Positions 17,992 through 28,144 of a stretch of 64,000 bases of DNA are shown piece by piece (the first letter of the stretch is position 1; each line of letters starts with the position of its first letter). A model generated the notes under the pieces. It searched no databases, had not been told where the DNA came from, and saw only the letters and a program-made list of their open reading frames with translations. The DNA lies in contig JAQWNM010000010.1 in the NCBI GenBank assembly GCA_029268615.1, positions 1 through 64,000 of the forward strand, read 5' to 3'. Made by a program: the position numbers and the translations under genes. The DNA comes from SAR86 cluster bacterium. Its GTDB lineage: Bacteria > Pseudomonadota > Gammaproteobacteria > Magnimaribacterales > Magnimaribacteraceae.

Positions 17992-18696
17992 TTAATTAAA
18001 TATCTCATTAAAAAAGTTCTGCATTGAAAGCCAAGATCTATTATTGGCATCTCTATTAAATTTTGCACCTAAACTGACATCATTTGCTTCAGGATTAGTG
18101 AATGCATGATATGTATCTCCATAACTATGAATCTGCCAGTCAGCATTTGCAGCGGTCATTTCTTGTTGAAAGTTATCTACCATTTCAAGCGGAACCATTG
18201 GGTCTCGTTCACCATGTAATACGAGTATTTTACTATTAATTCCATTCTTAGATATTGACGAAGGCATCAATAATCCATGAAAACTAACAATTCCATTTAT
18301 ATCAGCTCCTGATCTAGCTAAATCAAGGACAACAAGGCCTCCAAAACAATAACCTATAGCTGCAACTTTGGAAGAATCAACTCCCTCAATTTTTTTTCCT
18401 ACTTCAAGTGCCGCTATAATTGTGTCTTTTAGATTATCCCTATCAGACAATAATGGTGTCATTAAAGATTCATTCTCTGAGGTGTCTGATCCAACCTTTC
18501 CTTCACCATACATATCAACTGCAAAAGCCGTATATCCAATTTTTGCTAAATCATTAGCTCTATCATGGACAAAACTATCTTTACCAGCCCAAGTATGTGC
18601 TATTAAAACCAAAGGTGTATTTTTTTTATCTGGGTAAGCAACATAACCTCTCATGTTTTTATCTTTACATTTATAGTGTAATTCTTCTGTCTTCAT
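17992..18696 (-). CDS. Dienelactone hydrolase family protein
   Basis: 234 aa alpha/beta hydrolase. The nucleophile elbow is AIGYCFGG with Cys as nucleophile, as in dienelactone hydrolase. The other triad members are the Asp in HGERDPMVP and the His in DTYHAFTNP. No signal peptide. Many members outside chloroaromatic pathways have unknown substrates, and no such pathway is visible here. It is packed between the gamma-carbonic anhydrase-like gene (2 bp) and alaS (6 bp), suggesting one operon. Confidence 0.9.
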   Translation of the reverse strand: MKTEELHYKCKDKNMRGYVAYPDKKNTPLVLIAHTWAGKDSFVHDRANDLAKIGYTAFAVDMYGEGKVGSDTSENESLMTPLLSDRDNLKDTIIAALEVGKKIEGVDSSKVAAIGYCFGGLVVLDLARSGADINGIVSFHGLLMPSSISKNGINSKILVLHGERDPMVPLEMVDNFQQEMTAANADWQIHSYGDTYHAFTNPEANDVSLGAKFNRDANNRSWLSMQNFFNEIFN

Positions 18697-18698
18697 AT

Positions 18699-19226
18699 TT
18701 ACTCCTCTAGTTTTACTAGTTCATTCTTAAATCTCTTGTAATTCTCAACATAATGATGAGCTGACATTAAAAGACCTTTTTTTTGATTATGATCCAAAGA
18801 AGACCTGACTTTTCCAGGGGACCCCATGACCACAGACCCATCTGGAACTTCCATTCCTTCTGTAACTAATGAATTTGCTCCTATTAAACAACCTTTTCCG
18901 ATTTTTGCACCATTAAGAACAACTGCATTTATACCTATTAGTGTGCCGTCTCCGATTGAACATCCATGTAACATAACTTGGTGACCAATTGTTACATCTC
19001 TACCTAAAGTAGTGGGATATCCAAGATCAGTATGAATTACTGCACCATCCTGAACATTACTTCCTTCTCCAATAATAATTGGTTCAGTATCACCTCTCAA
19101 AATGGCTCCAAACCAAATACTTGCATCTTTTTTTAAAGTTACATCACCTATAACTGTAGCATTATGAGCTATATAAAAATTTTCATCTTCTGATTTAAAT
19201 TTCTGAGATCCTAAATTGAAAATCAC
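18699..19226 (-). CDS. Gamma-carbonic anhydrase-like hexapeptide-repeat protein
   Basis: 175 aa, YrdA/CaiE group. Repeated hexapeptides of the left-handed beta-helix run from about residue 15 to 145 ([62 protein letters not shown]). Three histidines in the usual zinc positions are visible ([15 protein letters not shown]). Catalytic activity cannot be inferred; many members are poor carbonic anhydrases. Its start overlaps the Nudix gene by 4 bp (ATGA). Confidence 0.92.
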   Translation of the reverse strand: MIFNLGSQKFKSEDENFYIAHNATVIGDVTLKKDASIWFGAILRGDTEPIIIGEGSNVQDGAVIHTDLGYPTTLGRDVTIGHQVMLHGCSIGDGTLIGINAVVLNGAKIGKGCLIGANSLVTEGMEVPDGSVVMGSPGKVRSSLDHNQKKGLLMSAHHYVENYKRFKNELVKLEE

Positions 19227-19816
19227 TTACCCTCCTTAGATTTTATTTCTTGTGATAAATCTATATTTGCATCTAACGTTACATTTAAAAAATTTACTGT
19301 GATCATAGCTGTCAGCCCCCAAATAATATAGGAATCATATTTGTATGCCGGAATATAATAAACTTTTCCATCTCTCTTTATAGGATCATTTCTTAGTCTA
19401 TTATCTTCTAAAAAGAAAGAAATGGGGACTCTAAAAATACTATCAATTTCATCAGAATTATCATTTAAAAGGATGTCTTCTGAAACAGAACCAACATAAG
19501 GCGTGACACTTATATTAAATCTCGACACAAGTGTATCTAATCTACCAAATATAGTTACTCTATGAGGCTCTAGCCCGATTTCTTCATATGATTCTCTAAT
19601 AGCTGTTTCTTTTAAATCCTTATCAGAGTCTTCTTTCATGCCTCCAGGAAATGCAACTTCTCCACCATGAGAAGAAACTTTTTTGGATCTTAAAGTAAAA
19701 ATTAATTGAGGATCACTTGATTCTGTTAGAGCTAAAAGGACAGAAGCTTGAGGTAAACCTTCATCTGGTAGAGCACTTTTAAAAGATAAAATTTTATTTT
19801 TTATTGTAGTTAACAT
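19223..19816 (-). CDS. Nudix hydrolase, CoA pyrophosphatase type (NudL/YeaB-like)
   Basis: 197 aa. The Nudix box runs from GGMKEDSD through [11 protein letters not shown] (consensus G-x5-E-x7-R-E-x-x-E-E-x-G), preceded by the [20 protein letters not shown]-type segment typical of CoA pyrophosphatases (here [20 protein letters not shown]). Known members split CoA into phosphopantetheine and 3',5'-ADP. First gene of the minus-strand run leading to alaS, divergent from the second Nudix gene with 71 bp between. Confidence 0.9.
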   Translation of the reverse strand: MLTTIKNKILSFKSALPDEGLPQASVLLALTESSDPQLIFTLRSKKVSSHGGEVAFPGGMKEDSDKDLKETAIRESYEEIGLEPHRVTIFGRLDTLVSRFNISVTPYVGSVSEDILLNDNSDEIDSIFRVPISFFLEDNRLRNDPIKRDGKVYYIPAYKYDSYIIWGLTAMITVNFLNVTLDANIDLSQEIKSKEGK

Positions 19817-19887
19817 GATTTAGTGAATGATAACCTAATAATAGTTTATACTTTTGCGTTTCTTAACCGAACAGGATAATTAATAGT

Positions 19888-20424
19888 ATGAATTTCTGCA
19901 ATGAATGTGGACATAAAGTAGTTAGAAAGGTACCTAAAGGAGATAATAGACCAAGATATAGCTGCGAAAATTGTGACACAATCTTCTATCAAAATCCAAA
20001 AATAATATCTGGTACTGTCACCATTCAAGACAATCAAATACTTCTATGTAAAAGGGCAATTGAACCAAGATATGGTCTTTGGACTATCCCAGCAGGATTT
20101 CTAGAAAATAAAGAAACAATAGAAGAAGGTTGTCTTAGGGAGACATTAGAAGAAACTAATGCCGAAGTAAAAATTCAATCCCTATATGCAATCTTTAATA
20201 TTCCTCAAATCAGTCAAATCTATATGTTGTACTTAGCTCATCTAGGACAGCAACAATATGGATCTACAACAGAAAGTTTAGAAGTAAAACTTTTCAAAGA
20301 GCAAGATATTCCATGGGATCAACTAGCATTTCCTTTTGTACCTAAAATATTGAAATATATCTTCACCGATATTAAAAATAATGAATTTCCATTAAGAATA
20401 GAAACAATCGAGAGAAAAAAATAA
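19888..20424 (+). CDS. Nudix hydrolase with N-terminal zinc ribbon
   Basis: 178 aa. The N-terminal four cysteines (CNECG and CENCD) form a zinc ribbon, followed by a Nudix domain with AGFLENKETIEEGCLRETLE then ETNAEV. The arrangement resembles NudC (NADH pyrophosphatase), but the protein is shorter and lacks NudC's N-terminal domain; it matches the ADP-ribose pyrophosphatase-like zinc-ribbon Nudix group. Substrate uncertain. Convergent with purL, with only 2 bp between stops. Confidence 0.88.
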   Translation: MNFCNECGHKVVRKVPKGDNRPRYSCENCDTIFYQNPKIISGTVTIQDNQILLCKRAIEPRYGLWTIPAGFLENKETIEEGCLRETLEETNAEVKIQSLYAIFNIPQISQIYMLYLAHLGQQQYGSTTESLEVKLFKEQDIPWDQLAFPFVPKILKYIFTDIKNNEFPLRIETIERKK

Positions 20425-20426
20425 AT

Positions 20427-23400
20427 TCACCCAATAAAATCTCTAGCGTTTTGAAAAAACTTAATCCACGGTCCGTAAATACCCCAATCCTTAGGAGCCC
20501 AAGAGTGCTGTATAGAAAGAAAAGCTCTCTCAGGATGCGGCATCATAATAGTTGAATTACCTAATTTATTAGTTAAGGCAGCAATTCCTAGAACTGCTCC
20601 ATTAGGATTATCTGGGTAAGATTCTGTAGCAGAATAATCACTAGAACAATAGGTCATTGGCACTGATTTGGTATTGAGAGCTTCTTCAGCTGAGTTCATA
20701 CTAAAATCTGGCCTCCCTTCTCCATGAGCAACTGGAACTGGGATTACAGATCCATTCATGTCTTGAAAAAATAAAGATTTGGAGTCTTGAATAGCAACTT
20801 GAATTAACCTTGATTCAAATTTTTCCGACTTATTTCTAGTAAATTTAGGCCAATTCTCGGCACCGGGTATTAAAGAAGATAAATTAGCCATCATTTGACA
20901 TCCATTACATACACCTAAAGAAAAGGCATGATCTCTATTAAAAAATTCTTCAAAATCCTCTTTTAAGTCTGGGTTTTTTAAAATGGTCATTGCCCATCCT
21001 CTCCCCGCTCCAAGGACATCACCATAAGAAAAACCACCGCACGCCACAAGACCTTGAAAATCTTGTAACTTATTCCTTCCTTCTATTAAATCTGTCATAT
21101 GGAGGTCTATGCACCGAAATCCAACTTCTGTAAATGCGGCTGCCATTTCTTGATGTCCATTAACTCCTTGTTCTCTTAAAATAGCTATAGCAGGCCTAAC
21201 CTTTCTATTATTCAACTTATCTGGGACCTTAAATGAAATGCTAGGTGATAAACCTATTCGTTTTTGATCAGTATCAAATTTAAATTCTGATTCAGCTGTA
21301 CTTGGATTATCTCTTATGCTTTGCATCCAAAAACTTACTTTGCTCCATTCCTGCAAAAGGGTACTCAATTCCCATTCAGCAATATGCAAAGATTTATAAG
21401 TAATTCTTAAAGTTAGTTTATTAACTACAGCCCCAATATTATGTATATACGATCCCATATTTAATAATGAAAATCTTTTCTTTATATCTTCTTCATCGGA
21501 TTCTAAAACTTGCATTACAAAACCTAATTCTTCATTGAAGAGGACAGAGTGCAGATCATCTTTATTAGAACAAATATTTGATAAATCTAAATCCATGCCA
21601 AGCCTCCCAGCAAAAGACATTTCTGCAAGACAAGTAACTAAACCTCCATCTGACCTGTCATGTAAAGCAAATATCTTCTTTTCTTTTAACAAGGCTCCAA
21701 TCAGTGAGACAATCTCGGGCATCTCTGTTATTACTTCTACATCCGGCACTATACCTAAAACCTTATTCTTTACTTGTCCTGCAATACTTCCTCCCATTCT
21801 TTGCTTACCCTTGCCTAGGTCAATAAACAACAATCTTGTATTTTCCGAGCTATTTTCTAACTGAGGAGTAACACTAAAACTAACATCTTTGATCTTAGAA
21901 AAAGCTGAGATGACTAAAGACAAAGGAGATACTACTGATTTTTCTTTTCCTTCCTCAGTCCACTTAGTATTCATAGATAATGAATCTTTACCTACAGGGA
22001 CTGTTATTCCCCATTTAGGGCAGAGATTCATACCTATAGCTTCTACGGCATCATAAAGATCTTTTTTTCCGTCTTTGGTATCTAATGCTCCCATCCAATT
22101 AGCAGAAAAATTAATGTCTGAAATACTCTGAACCCCGGAAGATAGTATATTTGTAACGGCTTCACCAGCAGACATTCGGGCAGAAGCTGCTGCATCGCTT
22201 AAAGCAAATGGAGATTTTTCTCCAATTGACATTGCCTCTCCACATAAAGAATCATAACCAGATAATGTTAACGCATTGTCTGCGACTGGAACCTGCCAAG
22301 GACCTACCAATTGGTCTCTTGCAACCAATCCAGTAATAGTTCTATCTCCTATAGTGATGAGATAATTTTTTGAAGCAACTGACGGGTGACGCAATACATC
22401 AAATAACAGATCCGATAAGTTTTCATTTTTAAGATCAAAAGGTCGGTTCTTTTTTTCTAAATTTTTATACTCTAGTTTAGTTTTAGGGGTATTTCCGAAT
22501 AAGGTTCTTAGCGAAATATCAATCGGATAATTATCATAAGCTTTATCATAAACTTGTATTCTTTTATCTTGCACAATTTCACCGACAACAGAAACAGGAC
22601 ATCTTTCTCTAGAACATATTTCTAAAAACTCATTTACAGAACTTTTATCAAGAGCTATTACATAACGCTCTTGTGATTCATTACACCATATTTCCATAGG
22701 TGACATTCCAGGTTCTGAATTAGGAATATCTCTAAGATTTATTTTTCCTCCATGCTTACTATCTTTAATGAGTTCAGGAAGAGCGTTAGATAGACCACCG
22801 GCTCCTACATCATGAATAAAAAGAATTGGATTTTTAGATTTTCTTTGCCAACAATTATCTAAGACTTCTTGACATCTTCGCTCCATCTCAGCATTGTCTC
22901 TTTGTACTGAAGCAAAATCTAAATCACCTTCACTCAATCCAGAGCTTAAAGAAGAAGCTGACCCTCCTCCAAGACCTATTAACATAGCAGGACCACCTAA
23001 TACAATTAACTGAGACCCTATGGGTACCTCATTTTTATAAATATCATCCTGTCTTATATTACCTAGGCCTCCTGCGAGCATAATAGGTTTATGGTAACCA
23101 AATTTTATTGATTCAATAAGATCTGTCTCCAAACACCTAAAGTATCCTAAAATATTTGGCCTACCAAACTCATTGTTAAAGTCTGCAGCACCTATAGGCG
23201 CTTCTAGCATTATCTGCAAGGGATTTGCAATTCTATTTGGTGACATCTCGGGACCTTCCCATAGTTCTACATGACCTGGAATTCTCAAATTAGAAACGCT
23301 GAAGCCTGTTAATCCTGCTTTAGGTTTTGCTCCCTTACCCGTTGCCCCTTCATCTCTTATCTCTCCCCCAGAACCCGTGGCAGCTCCTGGGAAAGGAGCT

Positions 23401-24335
23401 ATAGCAGTCGGATGATTATGAGTCTCTACTTTAACAACTATATTTATGTACTCCTCATGATTAGAATATTCTTTGGTAAACGGATCAGGATAAAATCTTT
23501 TTGCCTTATGGCCTTCTAAAACAGCTGCATTATCTTCATAAGCTGAAAGTACGCCCTCCTTTTGAACTTGATAGGTATTTTTGATCATATCAAAAAGAGA
23601 TGCATTTCTTGGGAGCCCATTTTCATACCATTCTGCATTGAATATTTTATGCCTACAATGTTCAGAGTTAGCCTGAGCAAACATCATCAATTCAGCATCT
23701 GTAGGATCCTTACCTTCTTCTTTAAAAGAATTAAATAAATACTCAATTTCTTCTGAATTCAATGCGAGTCCTAAATGTAAATTAGCTTTTTCTAATGAAT
23801 TTATATCCTCCTCGTGGACTGATATCATTGTTGAAGGCTTAGGTGGAAAATTCAAAAAAAGACTTTTAATATCATCTAAATTGAAAAAAACTTCTTCTGT
23901 CATCTTGTCTTTGACAGTTTGAGATAAAATGTCCAAATCTTTTAATTTTAATTCTTCTTTAGTAAACAAAGAATAAACTATCCCTCTCTCTACTCTATTA
24001 ATATCCTTGTAATTAGCATTATGGAGAATGTCTGTTGCTTTTGAAGACCAAGAAGAGATGGTGCCTTTCCTAGGAAAGATATAAAAGTCATTCCCTAAAC
24101 CATTAAAAGGTTTAATTTTTTTAATGCCTAAAACATAAAATAAATCTTGCTCTAAATTATCGGAGTTTATTTCCTTAGTAAATTCTAAAAAAAAGACTTC
24201 CCTACACAATATCTTGAAAATATCAGGATTAATAGCATGAAAGTTATTTAAAATACTCTTCAGTCGAAAATCTGTAAATGGAGATTCTCCGTAAATGGCT
24301 AAAGTTTTAGAATTTAGTTTGATATATGAACTCAT
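20427..24335 (-). CDS. purL: Phosphoribosylformylglycinamidine synthase (large, single-chain)
   Basis: 1302 aa, the long proteobacterial form with fused glutaminase. It makes FGAM from FGAR, ATP and glutamine in purine synthesis. Visible: SEHCRHKIFNA, VKVETHNHPTAIAPFPGAAT and TGSGGEIRDEGATGKGAKP in the FGAR/ATP half, two AIRS-like repeats, and a C-terminal class I glutamine amidotransferase with C1143 (GVCNGCQM), H1267 and E1269 (PHPERAF). Divergent from the lytic transglycosylase gene, the same neighbour as in E. coli (mltF). Confidence 0.97.
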   Translation of the reverse strand: MSSYIKLNSKTLAIYGESPFTDFRLKSILNNFHAINPDIFKILCREVFFLEFTKEINSDNLEQDLFYVLGIKKIKPFNGLGNDFYIFPRKGTISSWSSKATDILHNANYKDINRVERGIVYSLFTKEELKLKDLDILSQTVKDKMTEEVFFNLDDIKSLFLNFPPKPSTMISVHEEDINSLEKANLHLGLALNSEEIEYLFNSFKEEGKDPTDAELMMFAQANSEHCRHKIFNAEWYENGLPRNASLFDMIKNTYQVQKEGVLSAYEDNAAVLEGHKAKRFYPDPFTKEYSNHEEYINIVVKVETHNHPTAIAPFPGAATGSGGEIRDEGATGKGAKPKAGLTGFSVSNLRIPGHVELWEGPEMSPNRIANPLQIMLEAPIGAADFNNEFGRPNILGYFRCLETDLIESIKFGYHKPIMLAGGLGNIRQDDIYKNEVPIGSQLIVLGGPAMLIGLGGGSASSLSSGLSEGDLDFASVQRDNAEMERRCQEVLDNCWQRKSKNPILFIHDVGAGGLSNALPELIKDSKHGGKINLRDIPNSEPGMSPMEIWCNESQERYVIALDKSSVNEFLEICSRERCPVSVVGEIVQDKRIQVYDKAYDNYPIDISLRTLFGNTPKTKLEYKNLEKKNRPFDLKNENLSDLLFDVLRHPSVASKNYLITIGDRTITGLVARDQLVGPWQVPVADNALTLSGYDSLCGEAMSIGEKSPFALSDAAASARMSAGEAVTNILSSGVQSISDINFSANWMGALDTKDGKKDLYDAVEAIGMNLCPKWGITVPVGKDSLSMNTKWTEEGKEKSVVSPLSLVISAFSKIKDVSFSVTPQLENSSENTRLLFIDLGKGKQRMGGSIAGQVKNKVLGIVPDVEVITEMPEIVSLIGALLKEKKIFALHDRSDGGLVTCLAEMSFAGRLGMDLDLSNICSNKDDLHSVLFNEELGFVMQVLESDEEDIKKRFSLLNMGSYIHNIGAVVNKLTLRITYKSLHIAEWELSTLLQEWSKVSFWMQSIRDNPSTAESEFKFDTDQKRIGLSPSISFKVPDKLNNRKVRPAIAILREQGVNGHQEMAAAFTEVGFRCIDLHMTDLIEGRNKLQDFQGLVACGGFSYGDVLGAGRGWAMTILKNPDLKEDFEEFFNRDHAFSLGVCNGCQMMANLSSLIPGAENWPKFTRNKSEKFESRLIQVAIQDSKSLFFQDMNGSVIPVPVAHGEGRPDFSMNSAEEALNTKSVPMTYCSSDYSATESYPDNPNGAVLGIAALTNKLGNSTIMMPHPERAFLSIQHSWAPKDWGIYGPWIKFFQNARDFIG

Positions 24336-24385
24336 GTATAGAGAGTATCCATGTATTTTATACCAAAAAATATTTTAATAAATAG

Positions 24386-24426
24386 CTATATATAGTATTT
24401 CCAAAAAAAAAAATAACTACATGTAG
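24386..24426. promoter_or_regulatory. Two 10-bp palindromes between purL and the transglycosylase gene
   Basis: CTATATATAG (24386-24395) and CTACATGTAG (24417-24426) share the CTA-N4-TAG pattern, and their centres are 31 bp apart, close to three helical turns. They lie in the divergent intergenic region, where two promoters are expected. No match to the E. coli PurR operator was seen. An operator role is speculative. Confidence 0.3.
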
Positions 24427-24477
24427 TGTTTTTGTTAATAATTTGCTATAAATTGACATTATAAAATTATTTGAAAC

Positions 24478-25179
24478 ATGAAAAAAGGCAGATTAGTTTA
24501 TTTTTCAATATTTCTTTCCGTTTCACTGTTAGGTTTTGACAACCTAGCTAGGTCATTTCCTCCAGAAAATATTCATACTCTAGATGAGGAAATAAGCCTA
24601 ATATGGAATTCAAATAACTTAATGGGAAAGGAAATTTTCTTAGAAAGAACAGAAAAAAGACTACCTCAATATAAAGTATTATTTAAAGAGGCTGGACAAA
24701 ACTTAAATATAAACTGGAAATTACTTGCTGCAATAAGTTATCAAGAATCACATTGGAACCCAAATGCTGTTTCAAAATCAGGAGTTAAGGGTTTAATGAT
24801 GCTAACTGAAGAAACTTCTAAAGAAGTTGGCGTCAATCAGAGAACGGATCCAAGGCAAAGTATAGTAGGTGGAGCGATTTACTTAAAGAAAATATATGAG
24901 CGCCTTCCTAACTCAATTACTGGCTCTGACAGAACTTGGCTTTCTTTAGCTGCTTATAACATTGGTTATAGTCATGTATTAGACGCAATTAAAGTCACAG
25001 AGCTTTTAGGTCATGATCATAATTCATGGGAAGACATTAGAAATACTCTTTTATTGCTATCTAGAGAGGAATATTATAATTTCACAAAGTTTGGATATAT
25101 TCCCGGTGAAGAAGTAAGAAATTATGTACAAAATGTGAGAGTTTTTTATGAAACCTTAGTAGTTAAAGAATCCATCTAA
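24478..25179 (+). CDS. mltF: Membrane-bound lytic transglycosylase F, catalytic module only
   Basis: 233 aa. Residues 1-26 look like a signal peptide (MKKGRLVYFSIFLSVSLLGF); no lipobox. The SLT domain follows: catalytic E90 in AAISYQESHWNP, GVKGLMMLT, and SLAAYNIGYSHVLDA. Sequence around 60-90 (RLPQYKVLF, INWKLLAAISYQESHW) resembles the MltF catalytic module. E. coli MltF is about 518 aa and has an N-terminal solute-binding-like domain, which is missing here. The divergent purL neighbour is the same as in E. coli, supporting orthology with domain loss. It would cleave peptidoglycan in the periplasm. Confidence 0.85.
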   Translation: MKKGRLVYFSIFLSVSLLGFDNLARSFPPENIHTLDEEISLIWNSNNLMGKEIFLERTEKRLPQYKVLFKEAGQNLNINWKLLAAISYQESHWNPNAVSKSGVKGLMMLTEETSKEVGVNQRTDPRQSIVGGAIYLKKIYERLPNSITGSDRTWLSLAAYNIGYSHVLDAIKVTELLGHDHNSWEDIRNTLLLLSREEYYNFTKFGYIPGEEVRNYVQNVRVFYETLVVKESI

Positions 25180-25182
25180 ATA

Positions 25183-27204
25183 TTACATTTTAAAAAGTAT
25201 TTCTTTTAATTCAGATACTCTGTCACGCATACCAGCAGCTGATTCAAAATCTAAATCTTTAGCTTTTTTATGCATCTTAAGCTCTAAACTCCTTATCTCT
25301 TTTTTCAGCTTATTAGAATTATTTAATTTCTCTATTGGGGTGAAGTTAAGTTTGTCTATTCTTTCATGCTGCATTTTAGATATTTTTCCTTTTCCTTTAC
25401 TAGATCTTGCACCTTCTAATATATCAGGAACTTCTTTCTTGATTCCTTTCGGAGTTACATTATTCTTTTTATTGAAATTCTGTTGAATAGATCTCCTCCT
25501 ATCAGTCTCATTAATAGCTCTTTCCATAGAGCCAGTAATTTTGTCTGCATAAAGTATGGCCTTACCTTTAATATGTCTTGCAGCTCTTCCTATAGTTTGT
25601 ATTAATGATCCTTCAGATCTCAGAAAACCTTCTTTATCTGCATCTAAAATAGCAACTAACGAAACCTCAGGTATATCTAATCCTTCCCTTAATAGATTTA
25701 TTCCTACAAGGACATCGAATTCTCCTAAACGAAGATCTCTAATTATTTCCACCCTTTCCACAGTGTCTATGTCAGAATGAAGATAACGAACTTTCACATT
25801 ATTTTCTTCTAAATAATCTGTAAGATCTTCGGCCATCCTTTTTGTTAGAACCGTTACCAAAACTCTTTCTTTTAAATTTGTTTTTTTAACTATTTCAGAA
25901 AGTAAATCATCTACTTGATAGGTAGCTGGTCTAATTTCAACCTCTGGATCTAATAATCCTGTTGGTCTAACTAATTGTTCTACTGTTTCTTCTGAATATG
26001 CCTTTTCATATTTACCTGGCGTGGCAGTTACAAAAACTTTTTGACCCGAGATTAACTCCCATTCTTCAAATCTTAATGGTCGGTTATCTAGTGCTACTGG
26101 TAATCTAAATCCATAATCAACCAAAGTTTGTTTTCTAGATCTGTCACCCTTATACATTCCACCCAGTTGCGGCAATGTTACATGCGACTCATCTACAAAT
26201 ACTAAAGCGTTTTGTGGTAAATAGTCATAAAGAGTGGCTGAAGGTTCGCCAGGCTGTCTATCAGTTAGAAAACGAGAATAATTCTCTATTCCAGAACAGA
26301 ATCCTAATTCTTTTAACATTTCTATATCATATAAAGTCCTTTGTTCTAACCTTTGTGCCTCCACTAACTTATTTTCTTTCTTAAAATAGGATAATCTAGT
26401 TTTAAGCTCTTCTTGTATAAATTCAATAGCCTTTAAAATTCTATCTCTGGAAGTTACATAATGCGACTTAGGAAAGATAGTTATCCTCGGAACTGTTTTA
26501 AGTATCTCGCCAGTTAATGGATCAAAAATTTTGATCGACTCTATTATATCTAAATCAAGCTGTATTCTGATTGCATTTTTATCTGAATCTGCAGGATAAA
26601 CATCTATACTATCTCCTCTTGCCCTATAAACTGCTCTTTTAAAATCGACTTCATTTCTTTCATATTGAAGTTCTGCTAGCCTTCTTAATATTGTTCGCTG
26701 ATCTACTTTATCTCCTCTATCGAGATGTAGTACCATCTGTAAATAAGATTGAGGGTCGCCAAGTCCATAAATAGCGGAAACTGATGCCACAACTATTACA
26801 TCTTTTCTTTCTAATACTGATTTAGTTGCAGATAACCTCATTTGTTCGATATGCTCGTTAATTGAAGCATCCTTTTCTATAAAAATATCTGTGGTAGGAA
26901 CATAAGCTTCTGGTTGATAATAATCATAGTAAGAGACAAAGTACTCAACTGCATTATTTGGAAAAAATGACTTAAATTCTCCATATAACTGTGCAGCTAA
27001 AGTTTTATTATGCGCTAAAATAATTGCAGGCCTCTGCAATTCATTAATTATACTTGCCATCGTAAAAGTCTTACCAGATCCTGTAACACCTAGTAATGTC
27101 TGATTTAAAAGTCCATTCTTAATTCCCTTAGTTAATTCTTTAATAGCCTTGGGCTGATCTCCATCTGGCTTAAAATCTGAAACTATTTGAAATTCTTTTG
27201 TCAT
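25183..27204 (-). CDS. uvrB: UvrABC system protein B
   Basis: 673 aa, full length. Damage-verifying helicase-like subunit of nucleotide excision repair. Walker [11 protein letters not shown] near residue 40, the beta-hairpin region [21 protein letters not shown], the helicase motifs [20 protein letters not shown] and QTIGRAARH, and a C-terminal UVR domain ([18 protein letters not shown]) for UvrC contact. No LexA box is seen in its AT-rich upstream region, unlike umuDC in this window. Confidence 0.97.
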   Translation of the reverse strand: MTKEFQIVSDFKPDGDQPKAIKELTKGIKNGLLNQTLLGVTGSGKTFTMASIINELQRPAIILAHNKTLAAQLYGEFKSFFPNNAVEYFVSYYDYYQPEAYVPTTDIFIEKDASINEHIEQMRLSATKSVLERKDVIVVASVSAIYGLGDPQSYLQMVLHLDRGDKVDQRTILRRLAELQYERNEVDFKRAVYRARGDSIDVYPADSDKNAIRIQLDLDIIESIKIFDPLTGEILKTVPRITIFPKSHYVTSRDRILKAIEFIQEELKTRLSYFKKENKLVEAQRLEQRTLYDIEMLKELGFCSGIENYSRFLTDRQPGEPSATLYDYLPQNALVFVDESHVTLPQLGGMYKGDRSRKQTLVDYGFRLPVALDNRPLRFEEWELISGQKVFVTATPGKYEKAYSEETVEQLVRPTGLLDPEVEIRPATYQVDDLLSEIVKKTNLKERVLVTVLTKRMAEDLTDYLEENNVKVRYLHSDIDTVERVEIIRDLRLGEFDVLVGINLLREGLDIPEVSLVAILDADKEGFLRSEGSLIQTIGRAARHIKGKAILYADKITGSMERAINETDRRRSIQQNFNKKNNVTPKGIKKEVPDILEGARSSKGKGKISKMQHERIDKLNFTPIEKLNNSNKLKKEIRSLELKMHKKAKDLDFESAAGMRDRVSELKEILFKM

Positions 27205-27269
27205 CTATTTTATAAATAATTATAAATAATTATTAAAAGCTCCCTTTGTTAAGGCTATAATTATGCTAA

Positions 27270-27345
27270 TCCCCGATAGCTCAGTCGGTAGAGCAATTGA
27301 CTGTTAATCAATGGGTCGCTGGTTCGAGCCCAGCTCGGGGAGCCA
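27270..27345 (+). tRNA. tRNA-Asn (anticodon GTT)
   Basis: 76 nt with encoded CCA. The acceptor arms are TCCCCGA and TCGGGGA followed by G-CCA. The D-arm contains AGCTCAGTCGGTAGAGC, the anticodon loop CTGTTAA gives GTT, and the T-arm contains GGTTCGAGCC. It lies between uvrB and the PD-(D/E)XK gene, transcribed rightwards. Confidence 0.97.
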
Positions 27346-27383
27346 TATTCTTATCCATGGTTAATTGTACAATAATATAAAAA

Positions 27384-28112
27384 ATGGCCTCCAAATTATT
27401 TAACCCTCAAAGTGAAGAAGTATTTCAATTAAGTCGTTCAAGAGTAGAAAATTTCCTAGAATGTCCGAAATGTTTTTATCTTACTAATAAACTTGGCATC
27501 TCTAGACCAAAGACCTTTCCTTTCAATCTTAATAATGCAGTAGACGAATTATTAAAAAATGAGTTTGATATCTACAGAGCTAAAGGCGAACCGCACCCAT
27601 TAATCATTGAAAATAAAATAGATGCAATCCCATATAGCCATCCAGATATTGATGAATGGAGGGATGCTCTAAGGAGGGGTGTTAAAAGATTACATGAACC
27701 TACCAATCTATTATTAAGCGGAGGAATTGATGATGTGTGGATAAATACTAAAACTGATCAATTAATCATTGTTGACTACAAGGCTACATCAAAAAAAGGA
27801 GAAGTTAACTTAGATGCTGACTGGCAAATAGGATATAAAAGACAAGCAGAATTTTATCAATGGCTTTTAAGGGGTAATTCCTTTGATGTCTCAAACACTG
27901 CTTATTTTGTATATTGTAATGGCATACAAGACAAAGAAACTTTTGATAATAAACTAGATTTTAAAGTCAAAGTAATTCCTTATGTTGGTAATGATTCATG
28001 GATTGAACCAACTTTGTTCTCTATTAAATCAACTTTAATAGACGAAAGTCCTCCAAAAAAAACAACTGGTTGTGAATTCTGTAGTTATATAAATAAAAAT
28101 ATGACAGTATAA
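27384..28112 (+). CDS. PD-(D/E)XK nuclease-superfamily protein with four cysteines
   Basis: 242 aa. A PD-(D/E)XK core is visible: D116 (GGIDDVW), D131-x-K133 (IVDYKAT) and a following QAEFYQWLL helix. Two cysteine pairs, C27/C30 (ECPKC) and C230/C233 (CEFC), flank the core, as in Fe-S-containing Cas4/AddB-type nucleases. It begins LSRSRVENFLECPKCFYL, the typical opening of this group. No CRISPR or recB/addA partner is nearby, so the role is unknown. It probably acts on DNA, if catalytic. Confidence 0.75.
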   Translation: MASKLFNPQSEEVFQLSRSRVENFLECPKCFYLTNKLGISRPKTFPFNLNNAVDELLKNEFDIYRAKGEPHPLIIENKIDAIPYSHPDIDEWRDALRRGVKRLHEPTNLLLSGGIDDVWINTKTDQLIIVDYKATSKKGEVNLDADWQIGYKRQAEFYQWLLRGNSFDVSNTAYFVYCNGIQDKETFDNKLDFKVKVIPYVGNDSWIEPTLFSIKSTLIDESPPKKTTGCEFCSYINKNMTV

Positions 28113-28144
28113 AAATAAATTGAGTTATGAATAATAAAGCATAT

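Noticed and set aside
19846-20037. Many short opposite-strand ORFs inside long genes (e.g. within the Nudix, purL, acnB and mur genes)
   Set aside because: They lie wholly or mostly inside well-conserved genes, have no ribosome-binding sites or recognisable products, and are shadows of coding sequence in another frame.
27384-28112. Cas4 of a CRISPR system
   Set aside because: No repeat-spacer array or other cas gene in 64 kb, and the cysteine arrangement is two plus two rather than one plus three.
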